Below are positions 52,900 to 64,000 of a stretch of 64,000 nt of DNA, in pieces. This DNA comes from Curvibacter cyanobacteriorum (GTDB lineage Bacteria; Pseudomonadota; Gammaproteobacteria; Burkholderiales; Burkholderiaceae_C). Location of the stretch: contig NZ_JAQSIP010000009.1 in the NCBI RefSeq assembly GCF_028649475.1, forward strand, positions 1 to 64,000, given 5' to 3'. Made by a program: the position numbers and the translations under genes. A model generated the notes under the pieces. That model saw nothing but the letters and a program-made list of their open reading frames with translations, was not told where the DNA came from and ran no database searches. How positions within the stretch are numbered: the first letter of the stretch is position 1; each line of letters starts with the position of its first letter.

Positions 52900-53478
52900 T
52901 CACGAGGGGATCAGGCGGTCCATTTCCTGTTGCATGGTCTGGATCAGCGCGGCGTAGCTCTTGAGCTTGTCGGTGCGTTCGCGCACCCGGTTGCTCATGT
53001 GCACGCCAATCGCCAGCAGCAACTTGACGCCCAGCGTGGGGTCTTCTTCCAGCAACTCCCCCAGCGCCTGGCGCGTCAGTTTGGCGGCCAGCACGTCGGT
53101 GCAGGTGGTGCAGGTGGCCGAGCGCGCCGCGCCATCCAGCAGCCCCAGTTCCCCCACCAGCGAACCGGCGCCAATCACCGCGGTGGTGATCGGGGTGCGG
53201 CGGCTGACGATGAAGTTCTCCACCATCACGTCGCCCTCGAGGATGAGCAGCATGTAGTCGGTGTCCTCGGTCTGGCCTTCGCGCATGAAGCACTGGCCGG
53301 CCAGCAGGCGGTAGGGTTCCATGAAGCTCACCACTCGCCGCGCGTCGTCTGCAGACAACTGGATCAGGGCCGACGGGGCGTGCAGCATCTGGGCCGCCAG
53401 TTCGGCCGCGGGCGAGTCCTGCACAGACAGGCGCCGGCGCTTCTGGGGGTTGAGTCGGTTCAGCAGGGATTCGAACAT
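52900..53478 (-). CDS. Cyclic nucleotide-binding domain protein
   Basis: A 192-residue protein with one cNMP-binding (CRP N-terminal) domain (about 50-165): YRLLAGQCFMREGQTEDTDYMLLILEGDVMVE, then VIGAGSLVGELGLLDGAARSATCTT, in which the phosphate-binding cassette is GELGLLDGAARSA. There is no helix-turn-helix after it, only a helical tail (SNRVRERTDKLKSYAALIQTMQQEMDRLIPS), so it is not a DNA-binding CRP. Likely a signal-sensing module acting on a partner. ATG at 53478 chosen; it converges with PACE and is divergent from metH part 2. Confidence 0.85.
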   Translation of the reverse strand: MFESLLNRLNPQKRRRLSVQDSPAAELAAQMLHAPSALIQLSADDARRVVSFMEPYRLLAGQCFMREGQTEDTDYMLLILEGDVMVENFIVSRRTPITTAVIGAGSLVGELGLLDGAARSATCTTCTDVLAAKLTRQALGELLEEDPTLGVKLLLAIGVHMSNRVRERTDKLKSYAALIQTMQQEMDRLIPS

Positions 53479-53645
53479 GGTGGGGGCGTTGGAACAGGGG
53501 GCATTCTGGGGCCATGCGTGTCGCAGTAAAATCCATGGTATCTCAAGGAGCGTTGCAGCAGGCCCGCGAAGGCTTGTCAGGCTTGAGGCTTTTCGCGATT
53601 TCAACGACGCTCACCTGAACCCAGCCGTCCCACCAGGTGAGTCTC

Positions 53646-56378
<2,733 letters not shown>

Positions 56379-56633
56379 GCCTGTGGCTTGGCCCTGGCGC
56401 CGCCTGCCGGGCCCCTGGGGGGCCACGGCGGTGTGCCCTGGCGCCGTGGTGGGTGGCCCGGCAGGGGCGGGGTGGGCGGGTCGTGTCAGGTGCCAGCCCC
56501 GCTGGCTTCAGGGTTTTTGACTGGTTTTGACGCGCGCTTCATGGTTTGTCAGCAAGCTGTGACCCAGACGTCTTAAATTGCCGCCTGACGCTGAGCGCGC
56601 CCGTCCTCGGGGCGCCTTGAAGGAGGGTTTGCC

Positions 56634-57461
56634 ATGGCTGTCTCTGTTCATTCCCCATCCCTGCCACCCGTTGGTGGTGGGGCTGCCGGTCCCCGCCTGT
56701 GGACCTCGGTCATGCCTTGGTTGGCGGTGCTGGGGCTCACCCTGGCGGCCACCGTGATCCACATCCAAACCCGGCCGGCCGAGCCTGTGCCCCCCGCGGG
56801 GACGCTGCGTTCACCGACCCCGGCAGCGCCCCCGCCGGCGGCCGACAGCGCCCCCCCCATGGTCACCGCGCCGCGCACACCGGCCTCGCTGGCACCGCCC
56901 GCGGCCACGCGCCCGGGCCAGGCCGAGCCAGCCCGCAGCGGGCCCGCCTTGCCACCGCCACCGACCCTGTTGCGTCCCCCGGCGCTGCCCCCGCAGGGCG
57001 AGCCGCCGCGTGCGCTGCAGGGGGTCTACGGCACGGCCCCGGCCTGCCCGAACTGCGGTTGGGTGGAGTCGGTGCAGGCGGTTCAAGCCGGGGGGCTGCC
57101 CCCGGGCGCGGTGCTGGCGGCCGGCGCGGCGGTGGGCGCCCAAGCCGGGGCCGGGGTGGCCCATGGCACCTCGGCAGGGCGGCCCAACGTGCCCGCCGCG
57201 GCCGCCGGGGCCGTGGTCGGGGCGTCGGCGCTGGCGGGCACCGCGTCAGGCCCAGCGTCGGCAGGTTTTGAGATCCGCATCCGGATGGAGGACGGCAGCC
57301 AGCGCCAGCTGCTGCAGCCGGAGCCCTTGCCGCTGGGGGCGGCCGTGGTGTTGGAGGGGGGTGTGGCGCGGCTGAGCAGCGCCCGGCCCACCGCCGGGAC
57401 CAGCGTGGGCACGGGCAGTGCCAACCCGGCCGCCACCGGCAAGACCTACGGCACCCGCTGA
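56634..57461 (+). CDS. Membrane-anchored Pro/Ala-rich protein with glycine-zipper segment
   Basis: A 275-residue protein: one N-terminal membrane helix (about 25-45, LWTSVMPWLAVLGLTLAATVI), a long Pro/Ala-rich linker (about 50-128), then CPNCGWVESVQAVQAG followed by Gly/Ala-rich AVLAAGAAVGAQAGAGVAHG and AAAAGAVVGASALAG, a glycine-zipper pattern, and a short beta-rich end (FEIRIRMEDGSQRQLLQPEPLPLG). The CXXCGxVxSV start of the zipper recalls the SlyB/17-kDa surface antigen group, but here tethered to the inner membrane. Envelope role inferred. AAGGAGG precedes the ATG. Confidence 0.75.
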   Translation: MAVSVHSPSLPPVGGGAAGPRLWTSVMPWLAVLGLTLAATVIHIQTRPAEPVPPAGTLRSPTPAAPPPAADSAPPMVTAPRTPASLAPPAATRPGQAEPARSGPALPPPPTLLRPPALPPQGEPPRALQGVYGTAPACPNCGWVESVQAVQAGGLPPGAVLAAGAAVGAQAGAGVAHGTSAGRPNVPAAAAGAVVGASALAGTASGPASAGFEIRIRMEDGSQRQLLQPEPLPLGAAVVLEGGVARLSSARPTAGTSVGTGSANPAATGKTYGTR

Positions 57462-57467
57462 ATCGCC

Positions 57468-57515
57468 GAACTGCAGAACTGCAGAACTGCCGAACTGCCG
57501 AACTGCCGAACTGTG
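57468..57515. repeat. Six tandem 8-bp repeats GAACTGCM
   Basis: Six consecutive octamers: GAACTGCA twice, GAACTGCC three times, GAACTGTG once, starting six bases after the stop of the glycine-zipper gene. The period is not a multiple of three, so it would shift frame if it were in coding sequence. Confidence 0.9.
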
Positions 57516-57572
57516 GATGGCACGCGCGGCGGCCTCGACCGCGGCCCCGGTCGTGGGTTCTGCGGACCGCAG

Positions 57573-57656
57573 TCAGAGCACGGCGGTCGGACAACGGCCT
57601 TCAGAGCGCGGCCAACTGAGCATGGCCGTCAGAGCGCGGCGTAGACCAGGGCTGGC
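57573..57656 (-). repeat. Three 28-bp tandem repeats ending in the serine hydrolase gene
   Basis: TCAGAGCRCGGC recurs at 57573, 57601 and 57629, exactly 28 bp apart, with a weaker match (ACGGCC-like) at the end of the first two units. The last copy is the 3' end of the hydrolase gene including its stop, so the two outer copies look like duplicated gene ends. Confidence 0.75.
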
Positions 57657-58765
57657 CACAACTCGATCAGCGAGCGCAGCTGGCCCGGGGCCTGGGTCAG
57701 TAGCACGGCGAACAGGTCTTCGGTCGGATCGACAAAGAACACCGTGCCGCCCAAGCCGCTCCAGCCATATTGCCCCGCCGAACCCGGGCGGGCCGCGAGG
57801 CCGGTTTCGCGGCGCACGGCCACCCCCAGGCCAAAGCCGTGGCCGGGTGCCAGGATGTCGCCCGCCACCGGGCGCGTGCCCAGGTGGTCGGCAGTCATGA
57901 AGCGCAGGGTGGCGGGGCTCAGCAGGCGCTGCACTTCGCCGCTGACCGGGTCGCGGCGGCTGCCGCCCCCCAGCATCATCTGCAGAAAGCGCGCGTAGTC
58001 GCTGGCGCTGGACACCAGGCCCCCGCCGCCGGACTCGAACACCGGGGGCTGGCTGACGTCGATCAGCTGCACCGGCTCACCGGTCACCGGGTCGCGTTCA
58101 AAGGGCTCGGCCAGGCGGTGCAACTGCCCACTGGGGACGCTGAAGCCGGTTTCGTCCATGCCCAGCGGGCCCAGTACCAGGGCCTTCAAGGCCTGGCCCA
58201 GCGGCTGGCCGGTGACGACCTCCAGCACCGCTCCCAGCACATCGGTGGCACGGCTGTACTCCCAGGTGCTGCCGGGTTGGTGCTGCAGCGGCAGCGGCCC
58301 CAGGGCGGCGGCCAACTCGGCGTTGCGGTGCTTGCGCGAACCGATCCGCGCGGCCAGGTAGGCCTCCGCGACCGGACCGGGCTCCCAGGCGTAGCTCAGC
58401 CCGGCGGTGTGGCGCAGCAGGTCGTGCAGGGTGGCCTCGCGTTGCACCGGCACCAGGCCTTGCGGGGTCCAGACCTGCTGGTGGGCAAAGCCGGGCAGGT
58501 AGCGGGACACCGGGTCGGCCAGCTGCAAACGCCCTTGCTCCATCAGTTGCAGGGCGGCCAGCGACACGATGGGCTTGGTCATCGAGTAGATGCGGAACAG
58601 GGTGTCGCGCGCCATCGGCGGGCCCTGGGGGCGCTGGGCGCCCAAGGCGTCAAACAGCACCGTTTCGCCCCGCTGCTGGATCAGGGCCACCGCCCCGGGC
58701 AGCTGGCCCTGGTCGATGAGGTGTTGCAGGTGGCTGCGCAGCTGGTTCAGGGCGGGGGCGTGCAT
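57629..58765 (-). CDS. Serine hydrolase, beta-lactamase class C / esterase family
   Basis: A 378-residue penicillin-binding-fold hydrolase. The catalytic S-X-X-K is YSMTKPIV (about residue 62), the Tyr motif is EYSRATDVLG, and the C-terminal region holds GHGFGLGVAVRR and YGWSGLGGTVFFVDP, the family's third-motif area. Such proteins are usually esterases or D-amino peptidases rather than true beta-lactamases. No signal peptide is seen, so cytoplasmic. ATG at 58765 follows GGAG; a TTG four codons earlier is less likely. Confidence 0.88.
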   Translation of the reverse strand: MHAPALNQLRSHLQHLIDQGQLPGAVALIQQRGETVLFDALGAQRPQGPPMARDTLFRIYSMTKPIVSLAALQLMEQGRLQLADPVSRYLPGFAHQQVWTPQGLVPVQREATLHDLLRHTAGLSYAWEPGPVAEAYLAARIGSRKHRNAELAAALGPLPLQHQPGSTWEYSRATDVLGAVLEVVTGQPLGQALKALVLGPLGMDETGFSVPSGQLHRLAEPFERDPVTGEPVQLIDVSQPPVFESGGGGLVSSASDYARFLQMMLGGGSRRDPVSGEVQRLLSPATLRFMTADHLGTRPVAGDILAPGHGFGLGVAVRRETGLAARPGSAGQYGWSGLGGTVFFVDPTEDLFAVLLTQAPGQLRSLIELWPALVYAAL

Positions 58766-58967
58766 GGTGGGCTCCAAGGGCCCCTCGGCGGGGGCGCTGA
58801 GCCATTCTAGGAAGTGCAGGACCCTGGCCCGGGTCGCGCGGGTGATAGGGCTCAGGGCGTTGTAGACCCTTGGGTCTGGAGGGGATTTACCGCCCCTTCG
58901 CGCTCAGCTTGTCTGATAACTTCTCCGCACACGGCTTTGCGCCCCAAGAATATTCAGGAGGTCCCCC

Positions 58968-60551
58968 ATGTTCGCGCTCAACCAACTCCGCATCGGTACC
59001 CGATTGCGGCTTTCGTATGTCCTGTTGCTGGTGTTGCTGACGGCGGTGGGTTGGGTGGGCAGCCTGTCGCTGCGCGCCGTGAACCGGGCCACCGACGAGT
59101 TGTTGCACCAGGCCTGGGTCAAGGCCGAGGCCGCGCAGACCATCACGGCCACCACGCGGGCCAACGCGCGGCGCACCATGGAGCTGTTCTTTGTCACCGA
59201 TGCGGCCGAGCGCACCCGCATCCGCGGCTTCATTGACCAGAACAAGAAGACCATCGCCGAGGCCATCGAGCAGCTGGACCGCCTGGTCGAGCGCCCCGAC
59301 GCCAAGGCCTTGTTGGCGCGCCTCAAAGAGGCTCGCACCGGCTTCGTGACCTCGTTCTCGCAGGTCGACCAGCTGCTCGAAGCCGGGCAGCGCGAAGCGG
59401 CCGAGCAAAAGCTCAAGTCCGAAACCCTGCCGGCCATCGACGCCTTGCAGGGCCATGTGGACGCCCTGATGGTGTTGCAACGCAACGTGGCCCACGAAAG
59501 CGGTCAACACATCGAGGACCTGAACCGCCAGGCCAACACCTGGTTGCTGCTGCTTGGCGGGCTGAGCCTGGTGATCGGGGGGCTGGCCTCGTGGTTGATC
59601 ACGCGCTCCATCCTGCAGCCGGTGCAGCAGGCGGTGCAAGTCAGCCAGCAAATCGCCGAAGGCGACCTGTGTGTGGCCATTGAGGCCGAGGGGCGGGACG
59701 AAGCCGCTCACATGCTCCAGGCCATGGCCCGCATGCAGGCGGCATTGCGCGACCTGGTGCTGAGCGTGCGTGGCGGGGTGGATCAGGTGTCGTCAGCGGC
59801 CTCGCAGATCGCCACCGCCAACCAGGACCTCAGTGGCCGCACCGAGTCGCAGGCCTCGGCCTTGCAGGAGACCGCCGCCTCGATGGAGCAGCTGGGTGCC
59901 AATGTGCGCCAGAACGCCGACCATGCCCAGCAGGCCAGCCAGCTGGCCAACACCGCGGCCCAAGTCGCCAGCCAGGGCGGCGAGGTGGTGGCCGAGGTGG
60001 TGCACACCATGCAGGGCATCAACGAGAGCTCGCGCCGCATCGCGGACATCATTGGCGTCATCGACGGCATCGCTTTCCAGACCAACATCCTGGCGCTCAA
60101 CGCCGCGGTCGAAGCGGCGCGCGCCGGTGAGCAAGGGCGCGGTTTTGCCGTGGTGGCGGGCGAGGTGCGGCTGCTGGCTGCGCGCAGTGCCGAGGCCGCG
60201 CGTGAAATCAAGAGCCTGATCACGGCCAGCGTCGAGCGCGTCGAAGCCGGCACCCAGCAGGCCGACCGCGCCGGCGGCACGATGAACGAGGTGGTGGGTT
60301 CGATCCGCCGTGTCAGTGGCATCGTCAGTGAGATCAGTGGCGCCACCCGCGAGCAGAGCGCGGGCGTGTCGCAGGTCGGTGAGGCGGTCACGCAGATGGA
60401 CCAGGCCACCCAGCAGAACGCCGCGCTGGTCGAAGAAACCGCCGCCGCGGCCGCCGCCCTGCACGCGCAGGCCCAGCAGCTGGTGACGGCGGTGGCGCGC
60501 TTCCGCATCGACGGCGGCCCCCGCGTTCAGGCCGCCGCTCTGTTGGCCTGA
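58968..60551 (+). CDS. Methyl-accepting chemotaxis protein, periplasmic 4-helix sensor
   Basis: A 527-residue classical chemoreceptor. TM1 (about 14-34), a periplasmic four-helix bundle (about 35-185, 4HB_MCP type with [18 protein letters not shown]), TM2 (about 188-210), HAMP, and signalling domain with the tip [46 protein letters not shown]. No C-terminal CheR-binding pentapeptide is apparent. AGGAGGT precedes the ATG. Ligand unknown. No other che genes are in the window. Confidence 0.93.
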   Translation: MFALNQLRIGTRLRLSYVLLLVLLTAVGWVGSLSLRAVNRATDELLHQAWVKAEAAQTITATTRANARRTMELFFVTDAAERTRIRGFIDQNKKTIAEAIEQLDRLVERPDAKALLARLKEARTGFVTSFSQVDQLLEAGQREAAEQKLKSETLPAIDALQGHVDALMVLQRNVAHESGQHIEDLNRQANTWLLLLGGLSLVIGGLASWLITRSILQPVQQAVQVSQQIAEGDLCVAIEAEGRDEAAHMLQAMARMQAALRDLVLSVRGGVDQVSSAASQIATANQDLSGRTESQASALQETAASMEQLGANVRQNADHAQQASQLANTAAQVASQGGEVVAEVVHTMQGINESSRRIADIIGVIDGIAFQTNILALNAAVEAARAGEQGRGFAVVAGEVRLLAARSAEAAREIKSLITASVERVEAGTQQADRAGGTMNEVVGSIRRVSGIVSEISGATREQSAGVSQVGEAVTQMDQATQQNAALVEETAAAAAALHAQAQQLVTAVARFRIDGGPRVQAAALLA

Positions 60552-60580
60552 GTCGGCGCGGCGGGCGAGTCCGGCAGGCC

Positions 60581-61780
60581 TCAGTGCCCGCCGCTGATCA
60601 CCACCGGGATCTCGGTCGCCGGGGGGGTGTTGCGGCTGCGGCCGCAGCGCACCAGGCCGTCGATCATCACCATGCCAATGCCCGGGATGTCGCCCAGCTC
60701 GACGCTTTCCAGCAGGGTCTTGCCGGCGGTGTGCTGGGCCCGGTCCATGAACACAAAGTCAGCCGCCCGGCCGACCTCGATCAGGCCGCAGTTCAGTTGG
60801 CGGATGCGGGCGGTGTTGCCGGTGGCAAAGCAGAACACCAGCTCGGCCGGGATGTTGGCGAAGCTCGAAATCAGCGCGATCATGCGCAGCATGCCCAGCG
60901 GCTGCACCCCCGAGCCCGCGGGCCCGTCGGTGCCCAGGATCACCCGGTGCGGGCACTTCAGTTCCATCGCCGCGCGGGCCGCTTCGATGGCGATTTTCTC
61001 GTTGCCGTTGTGCACCAGCTCGATGGCGCGCGAGGACTTCTCGCACAGCTCGCAGACATGCTTCCAGGGCAGCGAGGTGTGGCCACCGTTGATGTGGCCG
61101 ATCACGTCGGCATCGGCTTCCAGCACCACGTCCTTGTCGATCAGGCCCGAGCCCGGGATCGAGGGGCCGCCGGTGTGGATGGTGCTCTGGATGCCATGCT
61201 GGCGGGCCCAGGCCACCATCTGCTTGGCCTCCTCACCCGCCTTGACCGAGCCCAGGCCGACTTCGCCCAGCAGGGTCACGCCCGCGTCGGCCAGGTCCTT
61301 GAAGTCCTGTTCGGTCATGCCTTTCTCGATCACCGGGGCGCCCGCGATCACTTTCACCCCCCCGGGGCGGAAGTTGTCAAACGCCCGTTGCGCGGTGATC
61401 GCCAGCGCCTTCAGGCCCACGATGTCCTTGGGGCGCCCGGGCAGGTGCACCTCGCCGGCCGACACCATGGTGGTGACGCCGCCATTCATGGTCGAGTCGA
61501 TCCAACCGATCTGGTTCTGACGCGGCGTCCAGTCGCCAAACACCGGGTGTACATGGCTGTCGATCAGGCCGGGCGCCACGCAGGTCTGGCGCGCATCGAT
61601 GACGGTCTGGGCGCCTTCGGTGTCGCAGTCCTTGTAGCGGCCCACGGCCGTGATCAGGCCGTCGTGGACGACCAGGGTGTCGGCGTCGAGGATCGGGTGA
61701 TCGAGGTCACCGGACAGCAAAAGGCCGATGTTCTGGATGACGACTTTGCCGGACTTGGCGCCGGCGACGGGATCTGCCAT
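60581..61780 (-). CDS. Amidohydrolase, enamidase-like
   Basis: A 399-residue metal-dependent amidohydrolase. The metal ligands are visible: GLIDSHVHP (H-X-H), TIHTGG, IGHINGGHTS and ILGTDGPAGSG (Asp). The ring of motifs and the tail TPPATEIPVVISGGH resemble enamidase (hydrolysis of 6-oxo-tetrahydronicotinate in nicotinate fermentation) more than imidazolonepropionase. No other nicotinate genes are adjacent, so the substrate is open. AGGAG precedes the ATG. A TetR gene and fpr follow upstream on the same strand. Confidence 0.8.
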   Translation of the reverse strand: MADPVAGAKSGKVVIQNIGLLLSGDLDHPILDADTLVVHDGLITAVGRYKDCDTEGAQTVIDARQTCVAPGLIDSHVHPVFGDWTPRQNQIGWIDSTMNGGVTTMVSAGEVHLPGRPKDIVGLKALAITAQRAFDNFRPGGVKVIAGAPVIEKGMTEQDFKDLADAGVTLLGEVGLGSVKAGEEAKQMVAWARQHGIQSTIHTGGPSIPGSGLIDKDVVLEADADVIGHINGGHTSLPWKHVCELCEKSSRAIELVHNGNEKIAIEAARAAMELKCPHRVILGTDGPAGSGVQPLGMLRMIALISSFANIPAELVFCFATGNTARIRQLNCGLIEVGRAADFVFMDRAQHTAGKTLLESVELGDIPGIGMVMIDGLVRCGRSRNTPPATEIPVVISGGH

Positions 61781-61852
61781 GGGGTGCTCCTGTGGGGGTG
61801 AGGTCGGATGACCCGCGCCCGGTTCAGGGCGCTGGGCCGGAGAACAAAGGGC

Positions 61853-62644
61853 TCAGTCGCCCGGCGCCGAGGCCCGTGCCACGGCCCGGGTGCGTGCGGG
61901 GGCTGGCGGGCTGCCGGGGGCGCTGCCGAGGCTGGGCGCGCGGGCCTGGGTCAGCGCAGGCGCCGGTGCCACGGCGCGCAGCACGGTGTCGATGACGAAC
62001 TCCTCCCAATGGGCCAGGGCTTCGGGCGCTTCGAGGTTCTCACCGAGGAAGGCGGACAGCGTGTGCCGGTTCGACATGTAGAAGTAGCCGTTGGCGGCAA
62101 TCAGCAGGTACAGGTCGCGGGCCGACATGTCGGGCCGGAACAGGCCTTGGGCCTGGCCGCTGGCCAGCAGCTGGCGGATCACCTCGATGGCGGGGGACGA
62201 GTACTCACGGGCCCGCACCGACTTCACGATGTGCTTGCCCTTGTGCAGGTTCTCGGTGTTGAGCAGGGTGACGAACTCGGGGTTGCGCCGGTAGTAGCCG
62301 ACCACAAAGCGGATCACCGCCTGCAGCGCCTCGACGGGCTTGTCCGGGTTCAGGTCGAGCTTCAACTCGGCCTCGTTCATGCGGCGGTAGATCTCCTCGA
62401 TGACCTCGATGTAGAGGCCCTCCTTGCTACCGAAGTAGTAGTAGATCATGCGGTCGAAGGACTTCGCCGCCTTGGAGATCTTCTCCACGCTGCCGCCGTC
62501 GTAGCCATAGCGTGCAAAGACCTTGATCGCCGCCTTCAGGATGTTGTCGCGGGTGGTTTGGGCCGCTTGCTCGCGCACGCCCAGGCGGCGTGCCGCTGGG
62601 ACTGACTTCGCTGCGGTCCGGGTCTTTCTGGGGGTGGCAGACAT
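61853..62644 (-). CDS. TetR-family regulator
   Basis: A 263-residue TetR protein, paralogous to that at 24137. The helix-turn-helix holds GGSVEKISKAAKSFDRMIYYYFGSKEGLYIEVIEEIY; the ligand domain has NTENLHKGKHIVKSVRAREYSSPAIEVIRQLL and YFYMSNRHTLSAFLGENL. A low-complexity Ala/Pro/Arg tail (about 225-263) extends beyond the usual end. ATG at 62644 chosen; the longer frame overlaps fpr. It lies 72 bp upstream of the amidohydrolase gene, same strand, and may control it. Confidence 0.85.
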   Translation of the reverse strand: MSATPRKTRTAAKSVPAARRLGVREQAAQTTRDNILKAAIKVFARYGYDGGSVEKISKAAKSFDRMIYYYFGSKEGLYIEVIEEIYRRMNEAELKLDLNPDKPVEALQAVIRFVVGYYRRNPEFVTLLNTENLHKGKHIVKSVRAREYSSPAIEVIRQLLASGQAQGLFRPDMSARDLYLLIAANGYFYMSNRHTLSAFLGENLEAPEALAHWEEFVIDTVLRAVAPAPALTQARAPSLGSAPGSPPAPARTRAVARASAPGD

Positions 62645-62732
62645 GGTGGATCCAGAGCAAGGGATGGGCCAGCCGCCGCAACGGCGGCAAAGAAACGGGC
62701 CGACGCCCCAATGGCGCGGCCCGTGGGACCAA

Positions 62733-63506
62733 TCACTGGTCGGCGAAGGCGCGCTCGATGACGAAGTCGCCCGGCTTGGTGGTGTTGCCTTCCTTGAAGC
62801 CACGCGCTTCCATCATGTGCTTGAGGTCGCGCAGCATTTCGGGGCTGCCGCAGATCATCACGCGGTCTTCGGCCGGGTTCAGGGCGGGCAGGCCCAGGTC
62901 GGCGGCCAGCTGGCCGTTTTCGATCACGGTGGTCACCCGGCCCTGGTTCTTGTAGGGCTCGCGCGTCACGGTGGGGTAGTACTTGAGCTGCTGGCTGACC
63001 ATCTCGCCGAGGAACTCGTGTTGCGGCAGTTCCTGGGTGATGTAGTCGTGGTAGGCCAGTTCGTTGACCTGGCGCACGCCGTGCACCAGCACGACTTCCT
63101 CGAACTTCTCATAGGTCTCGGGGTCGCGGATCAGGCTCATGAACGGGGCCAGGCCGGTGCCGGTGGACAGCATGTACAGGCGCTTGGCGGGCAGCAGGTA
63201 ATCAATCAGCAAGGTGCCGGTGGGCTTCTTGCCCACCACGATCTTGTCGCCGACCTGGATGTGCTGCAGGCGCGAGGTCAGCGGGCCGTCGGGCACCTTG
63301 ATGCTCAGGAACTCGAGGTGTTCTTCGTAGTTGGCGCTGGCGATGCTGTAGGCGCGCAGCAGGGGCTTTTCGTTGACGCGCAGGCCAATCATCGTGAAGT
63401 GGCCGTTGGAGAAGCGCAGCGCCGTGTCGCGGGTGGTGGTGAAAGAGAAAAGGCGGTCCGTCCAGTGGTGGACCGACAGCACGGTTTCTTCAAGGAAAGC
63501 ACTCAT
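62733..63506 (-). CDS. fpr: Ferredoxin/flavodoxin-NADP+ reductase
   Basis: A 257-residue FNR of the bacterial subclass. The FAD-binding RAYSIASANYEEHLEFLSIKV (R-X-Y-S), the LSTGTGLAPFMSLIRDPETYE nucleotide site, VLVHGVR and MICGSPEMLRDLKHMMEARG are diagnostic, and the C-terminus FVIERAFADQ fits the subclass. It moves electrons between NADPH and ferredoxin or flavodoxin. It is divergent from the gene at 63879, with a 372-bp gap containing a palindrome. Confidence 0.95.
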   Translation of the reverse strand: MSAFLEETVLSVHHWTDRLFSFTTTRDTALRFSNGHFTMIGLRVNEKPLLRAYSIASANYEEHLEFLSIKVPDGPLTSRLQHIQVGDKIVVGKKPTGTLLIDYLLPAKRLYMLSTGTGLAPFMSLIRDPETYEKFEEVVLVHGVRQVNELAYHDYITQELPQHEFLGEMVSQQLKYYPTVTREPYKNQGRVTTVIENGQLAADLGLPALNPAEDRVMICGSPEMLRDLKHMMEARGFKEGNTTKPGDFVIERAFADQ

Positions 63507-63878
63507 GGTGTTCAGATGACAAAGTTGAATTTAACGGGTGAAGGCAGGGCGCTTGGGGCGGGGGATTTTCCGAATTTTTCCCTGCTGGCAACTGGCTCAC
63601 GCCCCTCCATTGTTCCGCAAGTTGCGGCCGCCTCCTTTTTGTGGCGCGTGCCCGGGCTCTGCGCAGGGGCACCGAAGCGGGGCGTGATGGGCTTTGTGCA
63701 TCAAATCGGGGCTCCTGGTGCCCCCATTTTGGGAGCTGAAAAATACCATTGCGGGGCTGCAGTGAATACGCTACATTGACCTCCAATGTAGTGAACGCCA
63801 CATTTTTATTAAGTGGATGCTACACAAAATGAAATGGCTGCACAAGCCGATTTTTGCCCCACAACCAAGCCTTCAGAG
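63507..63878. promoter_or_regulatory. fpr/right-end divergent region with CTACATTG palindrome
   Basis: No gene is credible here. CTACATTG (63771-63778) and CAATGTAG (63784-63791) are perfect 8-bp arms around ACCTC; a further CTACA follows at 63830 and pairs with TGTAG. The segment 63770-63840 is the AT-richest and probably holds the promoter of the right-end gene. The part next to fpr shows nothing clear. Confidence 0.5.
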
Positions 63879-64000
63879 ATGACTGAACACACCAAGACCG
63901 ATGGATTGCCCGGACTCGATGCGCCGGGGTTGCCGCAGGTGCTGGAGCGGGCTCGCCCCCGCAATGAGCGCATGAACAGCGCCAAGGTGGAGTGCAACGC
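63879..64000 (+). CDS. Start of an unidentified gene, truncated by the window end
   Basis: ATG at 63879 opens a frame that runs to the last base: MTEHTKTDGLPGLDAPGLPQ, VLERARPRNERMNSAKVECN. The N-terminus is polar and gives no recognisable domain in 40 residues. The promoter-like palindrome upstream and the steady codon use support a real gene. No function is proposed. Confidence 0.5.
   Translation, partial: MTEHTKTDGLPGLDAPGLPQVLERARPRNERMNSAKVECN

Overview
The window is a 64-kb chromosomal stretch of high-GC DNA that most resembles a betaproteobacterium of the order Burkholderiales, probably family Comamonadaceae. The basis is: GC-rich C/G-ending codons, a 'Burkholderiales' porin, a Bug-type (TTT) solute receptor, DUF4148-like exported peptides, a MetH split into two genes, a CysB-type LysR, GTP-type PEP carboxykinase and a PACE efflux protein. 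I see no rRNA, tRNA, IS element, phage or CRISPR array. Genus assignment is inference.

Layout. 1-2.8 kb: tandem DUF4148-like peptides, an FAD-linked D-lactate/2-hydroxyacid dehydrogenase and a cobalamin adenosyltransferase. 2.9-9.9 kb: an amino-acid catabolism cluster (LysR, D-amino-acid dehydrogenase, Glu/Asp-type binding protein, Asp/Glu racemase, CysB-type LysR, branched-chain-type binding protein) interrupted by an array of about 90-bp GC-rich repeats. 10-19 kb: sodC, an NCS2 permease, an HDOD protein, acetoacetyl-CoA synthetase, an EamA exporter, minCDE and a flavin reductase. 19-31.5 kb: an alpha/beta-hydrolase coupled to an M14-type peptidase, PAP2, YdcF, porin, two TetRs, a second dadA with divergent argP, UspA, a phosphoesterase, a 60-aa protein and a Bug receptor. 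31.5-38.6 kb: two giant tandem paralogues (BTAD-like winged helix, degenerate cyclase-like domain, AAA ATPase, helical repeats). 38.6-50 kb: LysR with a divergent 146-aa membrane protein, pckG, a 48-aa membrane peptide, threonine dehydratase, Aer-like transducer, recQ and a diguanylate cyclase. 50-56.4 kb: the two halves of methionine synthase separated by LysR, PACE and cNMP-binding genes. 56.6-64 kb: a glycine-zipper protein, a serine hydrolase, a chemoreceptor, an enamidase-like amidohydrolase, TetR, fpr and the start of an unidentified gene.

Most notable observations: (i) one approximately 90-bp (30-codon) repeat family occurs as a non-coding array, as three in-frame copies splitting the zinc-binding loop of RecQ, and as a 60-bp in-frame piece in acetoacetyl-CoA synthetase, read in different frames in the two proteins; (ii) a 673-bp block differs at only four positions, all synonymous, between the two otherwise diverged giant ATPases, and its codon style differs from both flanks; (iii) two small-protein genes 9.5 kb apart have a palindrome centred on GGGTTAACCC inside the -35/-10 spacer; (iv) an alpha/beta-hydrolase has Gly in place of the nucleophilic Ser; (v) a 28-bp tandem repeat has copied the 3' end, including the stop codon, of a serine hydrolase gene.

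All calls rest on reading translations and motifs; no database search was run. Stop codons are firm. Where a start is uncertain the entry says so.
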